Assembly (NCBI GenBank): GCA_947466075.1
Contig: CANIBP010000022.1
Span: 20,013-84,012 of the forward strand
Direction of reading: 5' to 3'
DNA length: 64,000 bases
Source of the DNA: Verrucomicrobiaceae bacterium
Lineage (GTDB): Bacteria > Verrucomicrobiota > Verrucomicrobiia > Verrucomicrobiales > Verrucomicrobiaceae
Shown: positions 8,134 through 16,653 of the stretch, in pieces
Layout: every line of letters starts with the position of its first letter
Position numbering within the stretch: position 1 is the stretch's first letter
Program-made: the position numbers and the translations under genes
Notes under the pieces: model-generated
What the model was told of the DNA's origin: nothing
Database searches by the model: none
Seen by the model: the letters and a program-made list of their open reading frames with translations, nothing else

Positions 8134-8340
8134 TTTTGGCGTCATTACCGCCCGTATAACCTCATCAATAATCACACCGACGCAGTTCATGCGATCCCTG
8201 CACTCTGGCGAGGAGCAATGATCCCCGCCAAAATCGGCCAAATCTTCATCATCAAAGCCACGACTGGCGGTCAAGAACTGCAACGCCGCACAATCAGCAA
8301 GAAGCTGGAAGTGCTGAAACTGGGTGGAGCGCAGCAGTGA
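8134..8340 (+). other. In-frame open stretch after the stop of the pyruvyl-transferase-like gene
   Basis: Reading on in the frame of the previous gene, 68 sense codons follow its TGA before another TGA. The product contains HYRPYNLINNHTDAVHAIPA and KIGQIFIIKATTGGQELQRR, and base composition at third positions looks coding-like. An ATG at 8218 could start a 40-residue peptide. I do not recognise it. It could be a read-through extension, a small gene or the remnant of a displaced gene. Confidence 0.3.
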
Positions 8341-8345
8341 GGCGA

Positions 8346-9230
8346 TCAGGCGTGACGTCCTTTGAACGTCAGCTCGGCGACGCCTGATTTATCGAGACCG
8401 CCGAGGCCTAGCGTGACCATCTTTTCATATTGCGACTTCGTGGCTTTGTTGAGTGGCAGATTTAAGCCAACGGTTTCCGCGACATCGGCGGCGATGCCGC
8501 TGTCTTTGGCAGCGTGCTCGGCGGAGAACCAGCAGTCGTGTTCGCGGGCGACCATGTCGCCACTGTCGGTTTCCAAGACGCGGGAATTGGCTCCAGTTTG
8601 GCTGAAAACTTCGCGGATCATGTTCAAATCGTGACCAAGAGCTGCAGCGAGGCCTAAACCTTCGGCAAGACCGGCAGTGTTGATGTTCATGACCAAGTTC
8701 ACCAGAGCTTTCACTTCGGCGGCACGGCCTGGGCCGCCGATGAAGCGGCGGTTCACGCTCATCTGCTCGATCATCGGTTGGACTTGATGGTAAATGGCTT
8801 CATCACCGGCGAGCATGAGGTAAAGCTTACCTTCGCGTGCGTGACTGATGCTGGAGGCCATGCAGGCTTCCAGGCTGTGTGCACCAGCTTTTTCCGCCGC
8901 TGTATAGACCTCGCGATGGATTGCGGGCGAAAGCGTGGCGCAGTTGATGAAGATCTTGCCTTTGGCATTTGTGAGTAAGCTGTCTCCGCTGCCAAAAAAG
9001 ATGCCGCGCATGGAGGCGTCGTTGGTTACGACGGTGAAAATGACATCTGCGGCGGATGTGACATCGGCCAGCTTTGTGCAGGCTTTGCAGCCGAGTTCGG
9101 CGGCCAGATCAGCAGCGGCCTGCGTGTTCACATCAAGCACAGCGGTGACGCTGTAGCCGACCACTTTGAGACGACGGGCCATATTGGCCCCCATTTTACC
9201 GACTCCGACGAAAGCAACGGTTTGAGACAT
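8346..9230 (-). CDS. NAD(P)-dependent 3-hydroxyisobutyrate dehydrogenase-like oxidoreductase
   Basis: A 294-residue beta-hydroxyacid dehydrogenase. The N-terminal Rossmann motif is VAFVGVGKMGANMARRL. The C-terminal helical domain contains the conserved catalytic lysine in EVKALVNLVMNINTAG and SQTGANSRVLE. Members oxidise 3-hydroxyisobutyrate, tartronate semialdehyde or related short hydroxyacids; the substrate cannot be decided here. It lies 18 nt behind the metallo-beta-lactamase-fold gene on the same strand, so the two are probably co-transcribed. Confidence 0.88.
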   Translation of the reverse strand: MSQTVAFVGVGKMGANMARRLKVVGYSVTAVLDVNTQAAADLAAELGCKACTKLADVTSAADVIFTVVTNDASMRGIFFGSGDSLLTNAKGKIFINCATLSPAIHREVYTAAEKAGAHSLEACMASSISHAREGKLYLMLAGDEAIYHQVQPMIEQMSVNRRFIGGPGRAAEVKALVNLVMNINTAGLAEGLGLAAALGHDLNMIREVFSQTGANSRVLETDSGDMVAREHDCWFSAEHAAKDSGIAADVAETVGLNLPLNKATKSQYEKMVTLGLGGLDKSGVAELTFKGRHA

Positions 9231-9248
9231 GGTTAGGTTGCGATTTGG

Positions 9249-10073
9249 TTATTTGAATTCAGGGTAGAACGGATTGCGCGCCTTTTCCTCACCGACGGTT
9301 GTCAGCGGACCGTGTCCGGGGCAGAGCGCGGTGTTATCGGGCAAAGAGAAGATTTCTTTGCGATTGGTGGCAAGGGCATCGGCGAAGGAAACCATGCCGC
9401 CTCCCATGCTGGAGGCGAAGAGGGCATCGCCGACGATGGCGACTGGCTTGGACAAGCCACTGACAATATATGAAATTCCGCCCTTCGAGTGACCCCAGGT
9501 GCTGCGGGGTTCGATCTTCAGTCCGCCGCTCTGCCAGCAATCTGTTTCGTTCAGTTCAAAGGTTTTAGCGCCAGCACAAGCTTCACGCGCATGCACAAAG
9601 GCAGTCACGGCACCATCAGCGGAGAGTTTGGCCAAGTCCATGATGTGATCTGGATGCGTGTGAGTGAGGAAGATGAGGCTGAGGTTAAGATCGTTGTTCT
9701 GGATGAAATTGATCATCGGTCCAGCATCGGCACCAGTGTCAAAGGCGACAGCGTTCTTCGTTTCGGCATCCCACACGAGGTAGGCATTCACAGTCATGTC
9801 GTGATACGTTGTATTGAACTGCGCTAGGCCTGGCAGTTTCACCTCTAATGGGCGCCAAGCGTTGTGAGACATCGTTACGAGCGAAGGGCCATGCAGGTTC
9901 AGATGCGGGGCCAGTTTGAGGAGCAGGGCGTAGTCAGCGGAGCCTACTCGAGCATTTAGGATTTCATCCACCGTCAAACCGGACTGGGCGGCAAGCCGGG
10001 AATCGCTCAGGCCAAGTCCGCGCTGGGCCTTGGCGATGACATCACTGAATAGATCTTCGAGAGGAATTGACAT
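9249..10073 (-). CDS. HTH domain fused to metallo-beta-lactamase-fold hydrolase
   Basis: I use the ATG at 10073; the ORF-track start is a TTG 36 nt upstream. Residues about 14-60 (GLGLSDSRLAAQSGLTVDEI followed by LLKLAPHLNL) have the helix pattern of a Cro/C1-type helix-turn-helix. From about residue 85 a metallo-beta-lactamase fold follows: FDTGADAG, the metal motif THTHPDHIMD (137-146), IVGDALFASSMGGG, and a final CPGHGPLTT. The second half resembles glyoxalase-II-like thioesterase hydrolases. The fusion suggests a hydrolase with its own DNA- or protein-binding module. It is followed by the dehydrogenase gene. Confidence 0.82.
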   Translation of the reverse strand: MSIPLEDLFSDVIAKAQRGLGLSDSRLAAQSGLTVDEILNARVGSADYALLLKLAPHLNLHGPSLVTMSHNAWRPLEVKLPGLAQFNTTYHDMTVNAYLVWDAETKNAVAFDTGADAGPMINFIQNNDLNLSLIFLTHTHPDHIMDLAKLSADGAVTAFVHAREACAGAKTFELNETDCWQSGGLKIEPRSTWGHSKGGISYIVSGLSKPVAIVGDALFASSMGGGMVSFADALATNRKEIFSLPDNTALCPGHGPLTTVGEEKARNPFYPEFK

Positions 10074-10132
10074 GGGCGGCGATTCAATGCGGTCTGGCGG
10101 CGAAGGCAAGAGTTTATCGCAGATGGCCGATG

Positions 10133-12139
10133 CTACTGCTCAGCTAGCATCGCACGCAGACCGGAAAAGAAGTTGGTGTTTTCCTCCTGCGTGACGGTTT
10201 CATTCATGTGGCGGGTATAGTCGAGTTCTTCGACGTGCTTGCGATCCAGTTCCTTGAGGAAGAGACTGGGCATGCTGGTCTGCTTCTGGCCCCATTTCAC
10301 GCGAGTTCGCGTGTAGCTGATGGTGAGTTTCTGTTTGGCACGGGTGATGCCGACGTAGAACAATCGACGTTCTTCATCGACACGACCTTCATCGAAACTG
10401 CGCTTGTGGGGGAGAATACCTTGTTCAAGGCCGGGTAGATAAACGATTGGAAATTCGAGGCCTTTGGAGGCGTGCATGGTGATCAAGCACACACCTTTTT
10501 TCTTTTCGATATCGTCTTTCTCCTCTCGCTCATCATTGAGGCTGATTTCGTCGAGGAATCCGCCAAGGCCGTCGGCGCGATTGCGTTCTTCGTAGGCCGC
10601 AAGGCTTTTGAGGAGCTCCTTGAGCCCGTTTTCCCAGCCTGCGAAGTCTTCAGGCTCCTTAGCGGCTTTTTTGAGATGATCCATGTAGCCGATATCGAGG
10701 ATGAGCGCTTCGGTCATTTGCTCGAGTTGAGTGCCGTTGGTGTTCGCCGGGCCAGAAAATTTGGTGATGAGTCGTGTGAAGGTTCGGATGGCGTTGCGTG
10801 CTTTCTCTGGAATCTGGCGAAGGAAGTCTTCATCACAAAGGGCAACCCAGACGCTATGGTGTTTCTCCATGCTGCGTTCTCGGGCGAGTTCGGCAGTGGC
10901 GCTGCCAATGCCGCGGGTGGGCGTATTCAAAACTCGTAGCAGGCTGATGTCGTCATGAGGATTGTGCAGAACGCTGAGGTAGCAGAGAATGTCCTTCACT
11001 TCGCGACGATCAAAGAAGCTGCGGGCGCCGACGACACGATAAGGAATTTTGCGCTGACGGAAGGCTTGTTCCAGCACGCGTGATTGATCGTTGGTGCGGA
11101 AGAGCACAGCGAAATCCTCCAGCGGCTGTTTGTTCGAAAAATGGGCAGTTTCGACCTCTTTCGCGATCATATCGGCCTCTTCTTTTTCATCCTGCGTTGC
11201 GATGAGACGCACGGGTTCAGAACCGTTGTTGCGGCTCCAGAGCGATTTAGGACGGCGGCCAGCGTTGTTTTTAATGAGGCTGTTCGCGGTGTGAAGGATG
11301 GCCGTGGTGCTGCGATAATTTTCCTCCAGTTTGACGACGTGCGGATTGGGAAAGAAGTTTTCGAACTCGGTGATGTTGGTGATCTCGGCACCACGCCAGC
11401 CGTAGATGCTCTGGTCATCATCGCCTACGACGCAGACGTTGTAAGGCGCTGGCACGAGTGCTCGCAGGAGGCGCATCTGGAGAGAGTTGGTGTCCTGAAA
11501 CTCGTCCACCATGACGTAGTGATGCCGACTCTGCACGGTAGCGCGGACATCAGCGTGATCTTCAAGTAAACGCACACCGAGGACGAGCAGATCGTCGAAG
11601 TCCATGACGTTGAGGCCGCGCATTTCATCCATGTATTTCTCCATGACGGCGGCATCGAGGCTGTGCTGCGGGTCGCCAAGGCTTTTGCCGTCGTTCTTTG
11701 ATTTACTGATGCGCGACAGGGCGAGCGATGGATCAAGCGTTTCGTCTTTGACGAGGAGACCTTTGAGAACTTTTTTGAGCAAGCTTTCCTGCTCGCCCTG
11801 ACTGTAGATGACGAAGTTATTTTTATAGCCGACCTGCGAGGCGAATTCGCGCAGCAGTCGTGCGCAAAAGGCGTGGAAAGTGCCGAGCACGACTTTTTTG
11901 CCGAGTCCATCGCGAACCATGCCTTTGACGCGTTCGCGCATTTCAGTGGCGGCTTTGTTAGTGAAGGTGACGGAGAGGATGTTTTTCGGATCGATGCCTT
12001 CATTCACCATATAACTGATGCGCGCGGTGAGTACACGCGTCTTGCCCGTTCCTGCTCCAGCAAGAATAAGCAACGGGCCATGAATGTGTGTGGCCGCTTC
12101 ACGTTGTTGGGCATTGAGGGTGCCGGTGAAGGCGCTCAT
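10133..12139 (-). CDS. pcrA: ATP-dependent DNA helicase, UvrD/PcrA family
   Basis: A 668-residue superfamily 1A 3'-5' helicase acting in repair and removal of nucleoprotein from DNA. All motifs are visible: AGAGTGKTRVL (motif I), VMVDEFQDTN (II), GDDDQSIYGWRGA (III), LEENYRST (IV), LITMHASKGLEFPIVYLPG (V) and RRLFYVGITRAK (VI). The length is close to PcrA/Rep. Its ATG overlaps the stop of the RfaE2-PurN fusion gene by 4 nt, so both are transcribed together. Whether it is the PcrA, UvrD or Rep orthologue cannot be settled by eye. Confidence 0.93.
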   Translation of the reverse strand: MSAFTGTLNAQQREAATHIHGPLLILAGAGTGKTRVLTARISYMVNEGIDPKNILSVTFTNKAATEMRERVKGMVRDGLGKKVVLGTFHAFCARLLREFASQVGYKNNFVIYSQGEQESLLKKVLKGLLVKDETLDPSLALSRISKSKNDGKSLGDPQHSLDAAVMEKYMDEMRGLNVMDFDDLLVLGVRLLEDHADVRATVQSRHHYVMVDEFQDTNSLQMRLLRALVPAPYNVCVVGDDDQSIYGWRGAEITNITEFENFFPNPHVVKLEENYRSTTAILHTANSLIKNNAGRRPKSLWSRNNGSEPVRLIATQDEKEEADMIAKEVETAHFSNKQPLEDFAVLFRTNDQSRVLEQAFRQRKIPYRVVGARSFFDRREVKDILCYLSVLHNPHDDISLLRVLNTPTRGIGSATAELARERSMEKHHSVWVALCDEDFLRQIPEKARNAIRTFTRLITKFSGPANTNGTQLEQMTEALILDIGYMDHLKKAAKEPEDFAGWENGLKELLKSLAAYEERNRADGLGGFLDEISLNDEREEKDDIEKKKGVCLITMHASKGLEFPIVYLPGLEQGILPHKRSFDEGRVDEERRLFYVGITRAKQKLTISYTRTRVKWGQKQTSMPSLFLKELDRKHVEELDYTRHMNETVTQEENTNFFSGLRAMLAEQ

Positions 12140-13233
12140 GATGCTTCCGCACCTCGCACGGGCAATCCACGCTCACGCCATTCGTTCAATACCATAGGCA
12201 GGAGCTTGTGTTCTTCGATCTTGATGCGCGCGTGCAGAATTTCCGCAGTGTCTCCAGCAAGCACGGGAACCGTCGCTTGTGCGAGGATGCGTCCGGCATC
12301 GATTTCTGCGGTGACGAGATGCACTGTGCAGCCGGTTTCGCTGTCGCCAGCTTGAAGTGCGAGTTGCGGAGCATTAGCTCCTTTGTGTTTAGGAAGCAGG
12401 GAGGGGTGGACATTCACGATGCGACCGGCATAAGCGCTAATTACTGGCTCTTTGAGGATGCGCATGAAACCGGCGAGCACGACGACATCCACTCGCGCAC
12501 GTTCGAGATGCTCGAATATCTCCTTTTGCGCGGCTTCGCTAAGTTTGCGAGGATTGTCGCCTCCATTGACGAATTGTGCAGGCGATCCAGCATCACTAGC
12601 AATCTTGAGGAAATTGGAGTCAGCTTGATCACTGAGAGTGATGACGATTTCGGCATTGAGAGTGCCTGACTGGACTGCATGGATGATAGCAAGAAGGTTG
12701 GAGCCTTCACCCGATCCTAGTACGGCAATACGGAGGCGGTTTGCATCGTTACTGCCGAGCATCCTATTAATCGTCTTGGTGGTCGATTTACCAGGGACGA
12801 GCGGCAGAATGCGAATTTCCGTTCCTGCGTTTTCCAGTGCCCTGCGCTCCTCACGATTCAAAGAGTCGACAGTGTAATCGCCACCTTTAGCGTAAACGTG
12901 TGGACGAATGGCGTCGATAAGTGCGGTGGCACGTTCATCGTGAAACACCACGACCGCATCCACAGCGCGCAAGGCGGACATCACTTCAGCGCGGTCATTT
13001 TCGTTGTTGAGCGGACGATCCGAGCCTTTAAGAGCGCGCACCGATTGATCTGAATTCAAAGCAACGACTAAGGCATCTCCCAGAGCTCGCGCTTGGTCTA
13101 GATACCGCACATGACCAGCATGCAGCAGGTCGAAGCAACCATTGGTGAACACCAATTTGCGGCCCTGCTGGTCCAGATCGGCACGCAGACGCTGAACGTC
13201 GGCGATGCTCATGGGGGTGTAGTCAGCGGGCAT
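12136..13233 (-). CDS. Fusion of heptose-1-phosphate adenylyltransferase (RfaE2-like) and GAR formyltransferase (PurN)
   Basis: A 365-residue two-domain protein. Residues about 8-160 are an RfaE2/HldE-C type nucleotidyltransferase: FTNGCFDLLHAGHVRYLDQA (HxGH motif), KGSDRP and the KSTTKTI motif. They activate D-glycero-beta-D-manno-heptose-1-phosphate for LPS core synthesis. Residues about 167-360 are PurN: LGSGEGSNL, VVLAGFMRIL, VNVHPSLLPKHKG and VTAEIDAGRILAQ, with the catalytic Asn274, His276 and Asp312 all present. The linker is only about 6 residues. Both halves look active, so one polypeptide serves LPS and purine synthesis. It overlaps the helicase gene. Confidence 0.9.
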   Translation of the reverse strand: MPADYTPMSIADVQRLRADLDQQGRKLVFTNGCFDLLHAGHVRYLDQARALGDALVVALNSDQSVRALKGSDRPLNNENDRAEVMSALRAVDAVVVFHDERATALIDAIRPHVYAKGGDYTVDSLNREERRALENAGTEIRILPLVPGKSTTKTINRMLGSNDANRLRIAVLGSGEGSNLLAIIHAVQSGTLNAEIVITLSDQADSNFLKIASDAGSPAQFVNGGDNPRKLSEAAQKEIFEHLERARVDVVVLAGFMRILKEPVISAYAGRIVNVHPSLLPKHKGANAPQLALQAGDSETGCTVHLVTAEIDAGRILAQATVPVLAGDTAEILHARIKIEEHKLLPMVLNEWRERGLPVRGAEAS

Positions 13234-13305
13234 GCCTTGCTATTGGCGTGAACCAGCGCGGATGCAAGAAACGAGCGCTCTGAATTCAATGTGGCGAACG
13301 CTGCC

Positions 13306-13338
13306 AAAGAAAAAGCGGAAAGCTCACGCCTTCCGCTT
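13306..13338 (-). terminator. Intrinsic terminator
   Basis: On the minus strand a 7-bp stem (AGCGGAA / TTCCGCT) with a 10-nt loop is followed by TTTTC and TTT. It lies about 25 nt after the stop of the 13363-14157 gene and separates it from the RfaE2-PurN operon. Confidence 0.7.
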
Positions 13339-13362
13339 CGAGTGGAAATTTGAATGAAAGGA

Positions 13363-14157
13363 TCAGTTCTGTTTAACGACCACTTTGTCAGCAGTGTTTT
13401 CGAGAACAACGGCACCAGGATCACGAGTGAGCGGCCAATAAGCGTCCATATTGAGCTTCGTTGGCGGTTTCATTTGAAACTGTGTTCCGTCTTTGGCGGC
13501 GAAACCTTGGTAGGCCAGAGGCATGAGGGTCACACATACTCGCTCCTGGTCAAATTTTTGTACATGCAGGGCGGCGGCGAAGGTGCTTTTTTGGTCTAGC
13601 ACCAGTGTGTCACCCACTTGATAAGGATCGGCTTCGTCTTTGTTGCCAGGAAGCACAATTTCAATATCGACATCTTCAATGTCTGAGGAACGGGCGCGCA
13701 CTACCCAACCTTCTGTGATAACATCACCTGAGGTGAGAGGACGAGCGTTGATCACCTGGAAGCTGCCTTTGACGTAGAGCGGTTGTTCCTGTTTGTAATT
13801 ACGAATGTAGGAGCGCTTGAGAAGATCATTCTTCACAGCGAGTTGATCATGCGAGAATGCGTAGAACTCTGCGAGCAGATCACGTGCAGGAACAAATTTA
13901 CCCTGTGGCACAGTGTAGTTGGTGAATTTGCGAAGCGGATCAAGTTTATCGAAGCGTGCGAGGACGCGATAGTTGAAAGGCTTTTCAGGATGCGCGAACA
14001 CCATGATGCTGAAGAACCAGCAGAAGGTGGCGAAGCCCATGAGCAGCGTAATCAAGATCGTCCACCAAAAAATACCCCCAGAGTCTTTCTTCTTGGAAAA
14101 ACTCCCACCACCGTAAGAACGGTACTCGTTTCCATCGCTCAAAAATCGGATTTGCAT
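13363..14157 (-). CDS. Hypothetical single-pass membrane protein
   Basis: A 264-residue protein. About 30 polar residues (SYGGGSFSKKKDSGG) precede a single transmembrane helix (TILITLLMGFATFCWFFSIMVF); a soluble domain of about 200 residues follows, rich in beta-like segments (YVKGSFQVINARPLTSGDVI). The topology suggests the bulk lies in the periplasm. I recognise no family. Its own terminator follows and an AT-rich region (14158-14272), probably its promoter, precedes it, so it appears monocistronic. Confidence 0.65.
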   Translation of the reverse strand: MQIRFLSDGNEYRSYGGGSFSKKKDSGGIFWWTILITLLMGFATFCWFFSIMVFAHPEKPFNYRVLARFDKLDPLRKFTNYTVPQGKFVPARDLLAEFYAFSHDQLAVKNDLLKRSYIRNYKQEQPLYVKGSFQVINARPLTSGDVITEGWVVRARSSDIEDVDIEIVLPGNKDEADPYQVGDTLVLDQKSTFAAALHVQKFDQERVCVTLMPLAYQGFAAKDGTQFQMKPPTKLNMDAYWPLTRDPGAVVLENTADKVVVKQN

Positions 14158-14272
14158 GGCATTATTGCGAAAATTTTAATTTTTATAATTAAGAATGTTC
14201 AAATTCTACAAGATTGGCTGAATTTGAAAAGTAAATTTTGTGAATAAGTTGGCAGCATCGCTGCTGCATGAA

Positions 14273-14605
14273 TTAGGCGGTTTGGGGCTCAAAAGAGGTT
14301 CCGCACCCGCAGCTTCGAGCAGCGTTAGGGTTGGTAAGTTTGAAACCGGTATCAGAAAGAGCATCCACGTAATCAAGCTGGCAACCGCGCAGATAGCCGA
14401 TGCTTTCACGATCAATGATGATCGAAACGCCGTTTTGGGTCTGGATGGAGTCTTCAGTTTCAGATTCGTCCAGAGCCATCACATACTGCATGCCTGCACA
14501 GCCGCCTTTCTCCACGCGCAGACGTAATCCAGTGCCTGCTGCGGCATTTTTCTCTGCAATCAGAGATTTGAGATGTTCGATGGCGCTGGAAGTGAGGGAA
14601 ATCAT
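14273..14605 (-). CDS. HesB/IscA-family iron-sulfur cluster assembly protein
   Basis: A-type Fe-S carrier of 110 residues; the ATG at 14605 opens directly into the domain (MISLTSSAIEHLKSL), whereas the 287-residue ORF-track version extends over the mutL start and is not supported. The three ligand cysteines are in GGCAGMQY (Cys36) and SCGCGTSF (Cys99, Cys101). Such proteins hold and deliver Fe-S clusters to apo-enzymes. The neighbour mutL is divergent. Whether it is IscA, ErpA or SufA type cannot be told from context because no isc or suf genes are in the window. Confidence 0.92.
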   Translation of the reverse strand: MISLTSSAIEHLKSLIAEKNAAAGTGLRLRVEKGGCAGMQYVMALDESETEDSIQTQNGVSIIIDRESIGYLRGCQLDYVDALSDTGFKLTNPNAARSCGCGTSFEPQTA

Positions 14606-14741
14606 GCTTGAAAAGTATGTGTTTGTTTTGAGGAACAGTGCTTGAGGAGTGCGGGTATTGCAATTCCTCGCGCGGCGTCCAATGTGACATTTCCTTGGAG
14701 CAAAAGAGCTACGTCTGTTGTAGCGCACTTTATCGAAGTTC

Positions 14742-16568
14742 ATGTCCAAAATTCGCATTCTTCCAGACGCACTCGCCAGCCAGGTGGCAGCGGGAGAGGT
14801 TGTCGAGCGCCCGGCGGCTTTGGTCCGTGAACTGGTGGAAAACAGCCTGGATGCGGGGGCAAGGCACATCGAAGTCCACGCGCAGCGCGGCGGCATTGCC
14901 ATGATTCGCATCGTTGATGACGGCAGTGGTATGGATCGTGAGGATGCCATGTTGTGTCTCGAAAGACACGCGACCAGCAAGATTCGGACCAAGGAGGACC
15001 TCGGGGCCATTTGCACCTTTGGCTTTCGTGGCGAGGCGCTGCCCAGCATCGCCAGCGTCTCACGCTTTCGCCTCGCTACGCGTGAGAAGGAGGCGCTCGT
15101 AGGCACCGAAATCGAGGTGAACGGCGGTAAACTCATGGCGGTGCGCGATCATGGTGGTGCTCCCGGCACGGTGATCGAGGCTCGTTCGTTGTTCTTCAAC
15201 GTGCCAGCTCGCCGTAAATTCCTGCGCACCGAAAACACCGAGTTCGCTCACGTGGAGCAGCAACTTCGCCTACATGCCATCGCCAATCCTCAGGCGGCAT
15301 TCACTTTGACGCACAATGGCGAACTCATACTGCATCTTCCGGCTACTCGTGATATGCTGGAGCGCATTCGCGGGCTAGTGGGCGATGAACTCGCCTCACG
15401 TCTGCTCAAAATCGAAGAAACGACACTGCATGGCGTGACAGTGACCGGTTACATTGGTGGTCCAGGCATGAGCCGCTCCAATCGTCAGATGCAGACGACC
15501 TATCTCAATGGGCGCCCCATCGAAAGCCCCAGCATTTCGTATGGCCTGCGTGAGGGCTATCACACCGCGTTGATGAAGGGGCAATATCCCGTCACATTCC
15601 TGTTCATCCAGATGGATCCCACGGCCTTCGATGTGAATGTGCATCCAGCAAAGAAGGAGGTGCGGTTTCACGATGGCAATGGTGTGCGCGATGCCATCGC
15701 TCGTTGCGTGAGTCGCACGCTCGAAAACGCCGCCAAGCTTCCCAGCGGACATGCGCCAGCACGCTCTGTTCCTGTTGTTCCAGCGGTGGAAACCACACGG
15801 CAGGAGCAGTTTGCCATGCCAATGGCGATTTCTTCCGCACCTTTACGACTGGTTGAATCTACCGTTCCGGCAACAGTGGCGCTTCAGAAAATCCTTCCGA
15901 ATGTAGAACGGCCATCAGTTGAAATTGCTTCCCCGAGGCAAGTCGAGAAGCCCCAGCCAGAATCCCAAGGGCAGCCCACAGCGTCCGACTTCCGCATCAT
16001 CGGTGTTTTGCAGAAACTCTATGTGCTCATGGAGGGCAAAGAGGGGTTGGTGATGATGGACCAGCACGCAGCGCATGAACGCGTGAACTTTGAAAAATTC
16101 CGCCGCGCTCTCGAAACTGGTGGGGTGCCATGCCAGCGCCTGCTGATGCCCATCAATCTGCAAACCACACCGCGTGATGCCGATCTGCTGAAGCAAAATC
16201 AGACTGTGCTTAGCCGTTTGGGCATCGAGATCGAACCCTTCGGCCCGAACATCTTCAAGGTCGAGGCGCTGCCAGCTTTTTTAAAAACCGACGACCCCGC
16301 AGCATGGCTTGATCAGGTCATCGAGGAACTGAGCAGCCTGAGCGCGAAATCATCCTCGCTGCGCCTCAGCGAAGACGCCATAGCCACCACTGCCTGCCGT
16401 GCTTCTGTGAAAAGCAACGACGTGCTTTCCATTCCCGAGTTGCAGGCGCTGCTCAAAGACCTCCTCGCCTGCGAAATGCCCTACTGCTGCCCACATGGCC
16501 GTCCCACGCTCGTGCAAATCTCCACCGCCGAAATGGAGCGTAAATTCGGCCGCAGAGCGCCAGGGTAG
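14742..16568 (+). CDS. mutL: DNA mismatch repair protein MutL
   Basis: A 608-residue GHKL ATPase that couples mismatch recognition by MutS to strand removal. N-terminal motifs: ELVENSLDAGA, DDGSGMDREDA and HATSKI followed by TFGFRGEALPSI. A variable linker covers about residues 335-410. The C-terminal domain carries the endonuclease metal motif DQHAAHERVNFE (DQHA-x2-E-x4-E), plus ACRASVKSND and CPHGRP. It is thus the nicking type of MutL found in bacteria without MutH. It is divergent from the IscA-like gene. Confidence 0.96.
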   Translation: MSKIRILPDALASQVAAGEVVERPAALVRELVENSLDAGARHIEVHAQRGGIAMIRIVDDGSGMDREDAMLCLERHATSKIRTKEDLGAICTFGFRGEALPSIASVSRFRLATREKEALVGTEIEVNGGKLMAVRDHGGAPGTVIEARSLFFNVPARRKFLRTENTEFAHVEQQLRLHAIANPQAAFTLTHNGELILHLPATRDMLERIRGLVGDELASRLLKIEETTLHGVTVTGYIGGPGMSRSNRQMQTTYLNGRPIESPSISYGLREGYHTALMKGQYPVTFLFIQMDPTAFDVNVHPAKKEVRFHDGNGVRDAIARCVSRTLENAAKLPSGHAPARSVPVVPAVETTRQEQFAMPMAISSAPLRLVESTVPATVALQKILPNVERPSVEIASPRQVEKPQPESQGQPTASDFRIIGVLQKLYVLMEGKEGLVMMDQHAAHERVNFEKFRRALETGGVPCQRLLMPINLQTTPRDADLLKQNQTVLSRLGIEIEPFGPNIFKVEALPAFLKTDDPAAWLDQVIEELSSLSAKSSSLRLSEDAIATTACRASVKSNDVLSIPELQALLKDLLACEMPYCCPHGRPTLVQISTAEMERKFGRRAPG

Positions 16569-16653
16569 GGGAGTGCGGTAGATTTGAAATCTCGTGATAA
16601 GTCCGAAGGGCAGCAACGTTAAAGGGCGAACCTCCCCCAAACCCACTCTGCTC

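Noticed and set aside
14606-15136. N-terminal extension of the IscA-like ORF (177 residues)
   Set aside because: Covers the mutL start antisense; the IscA family begins at the ATG at 14605.
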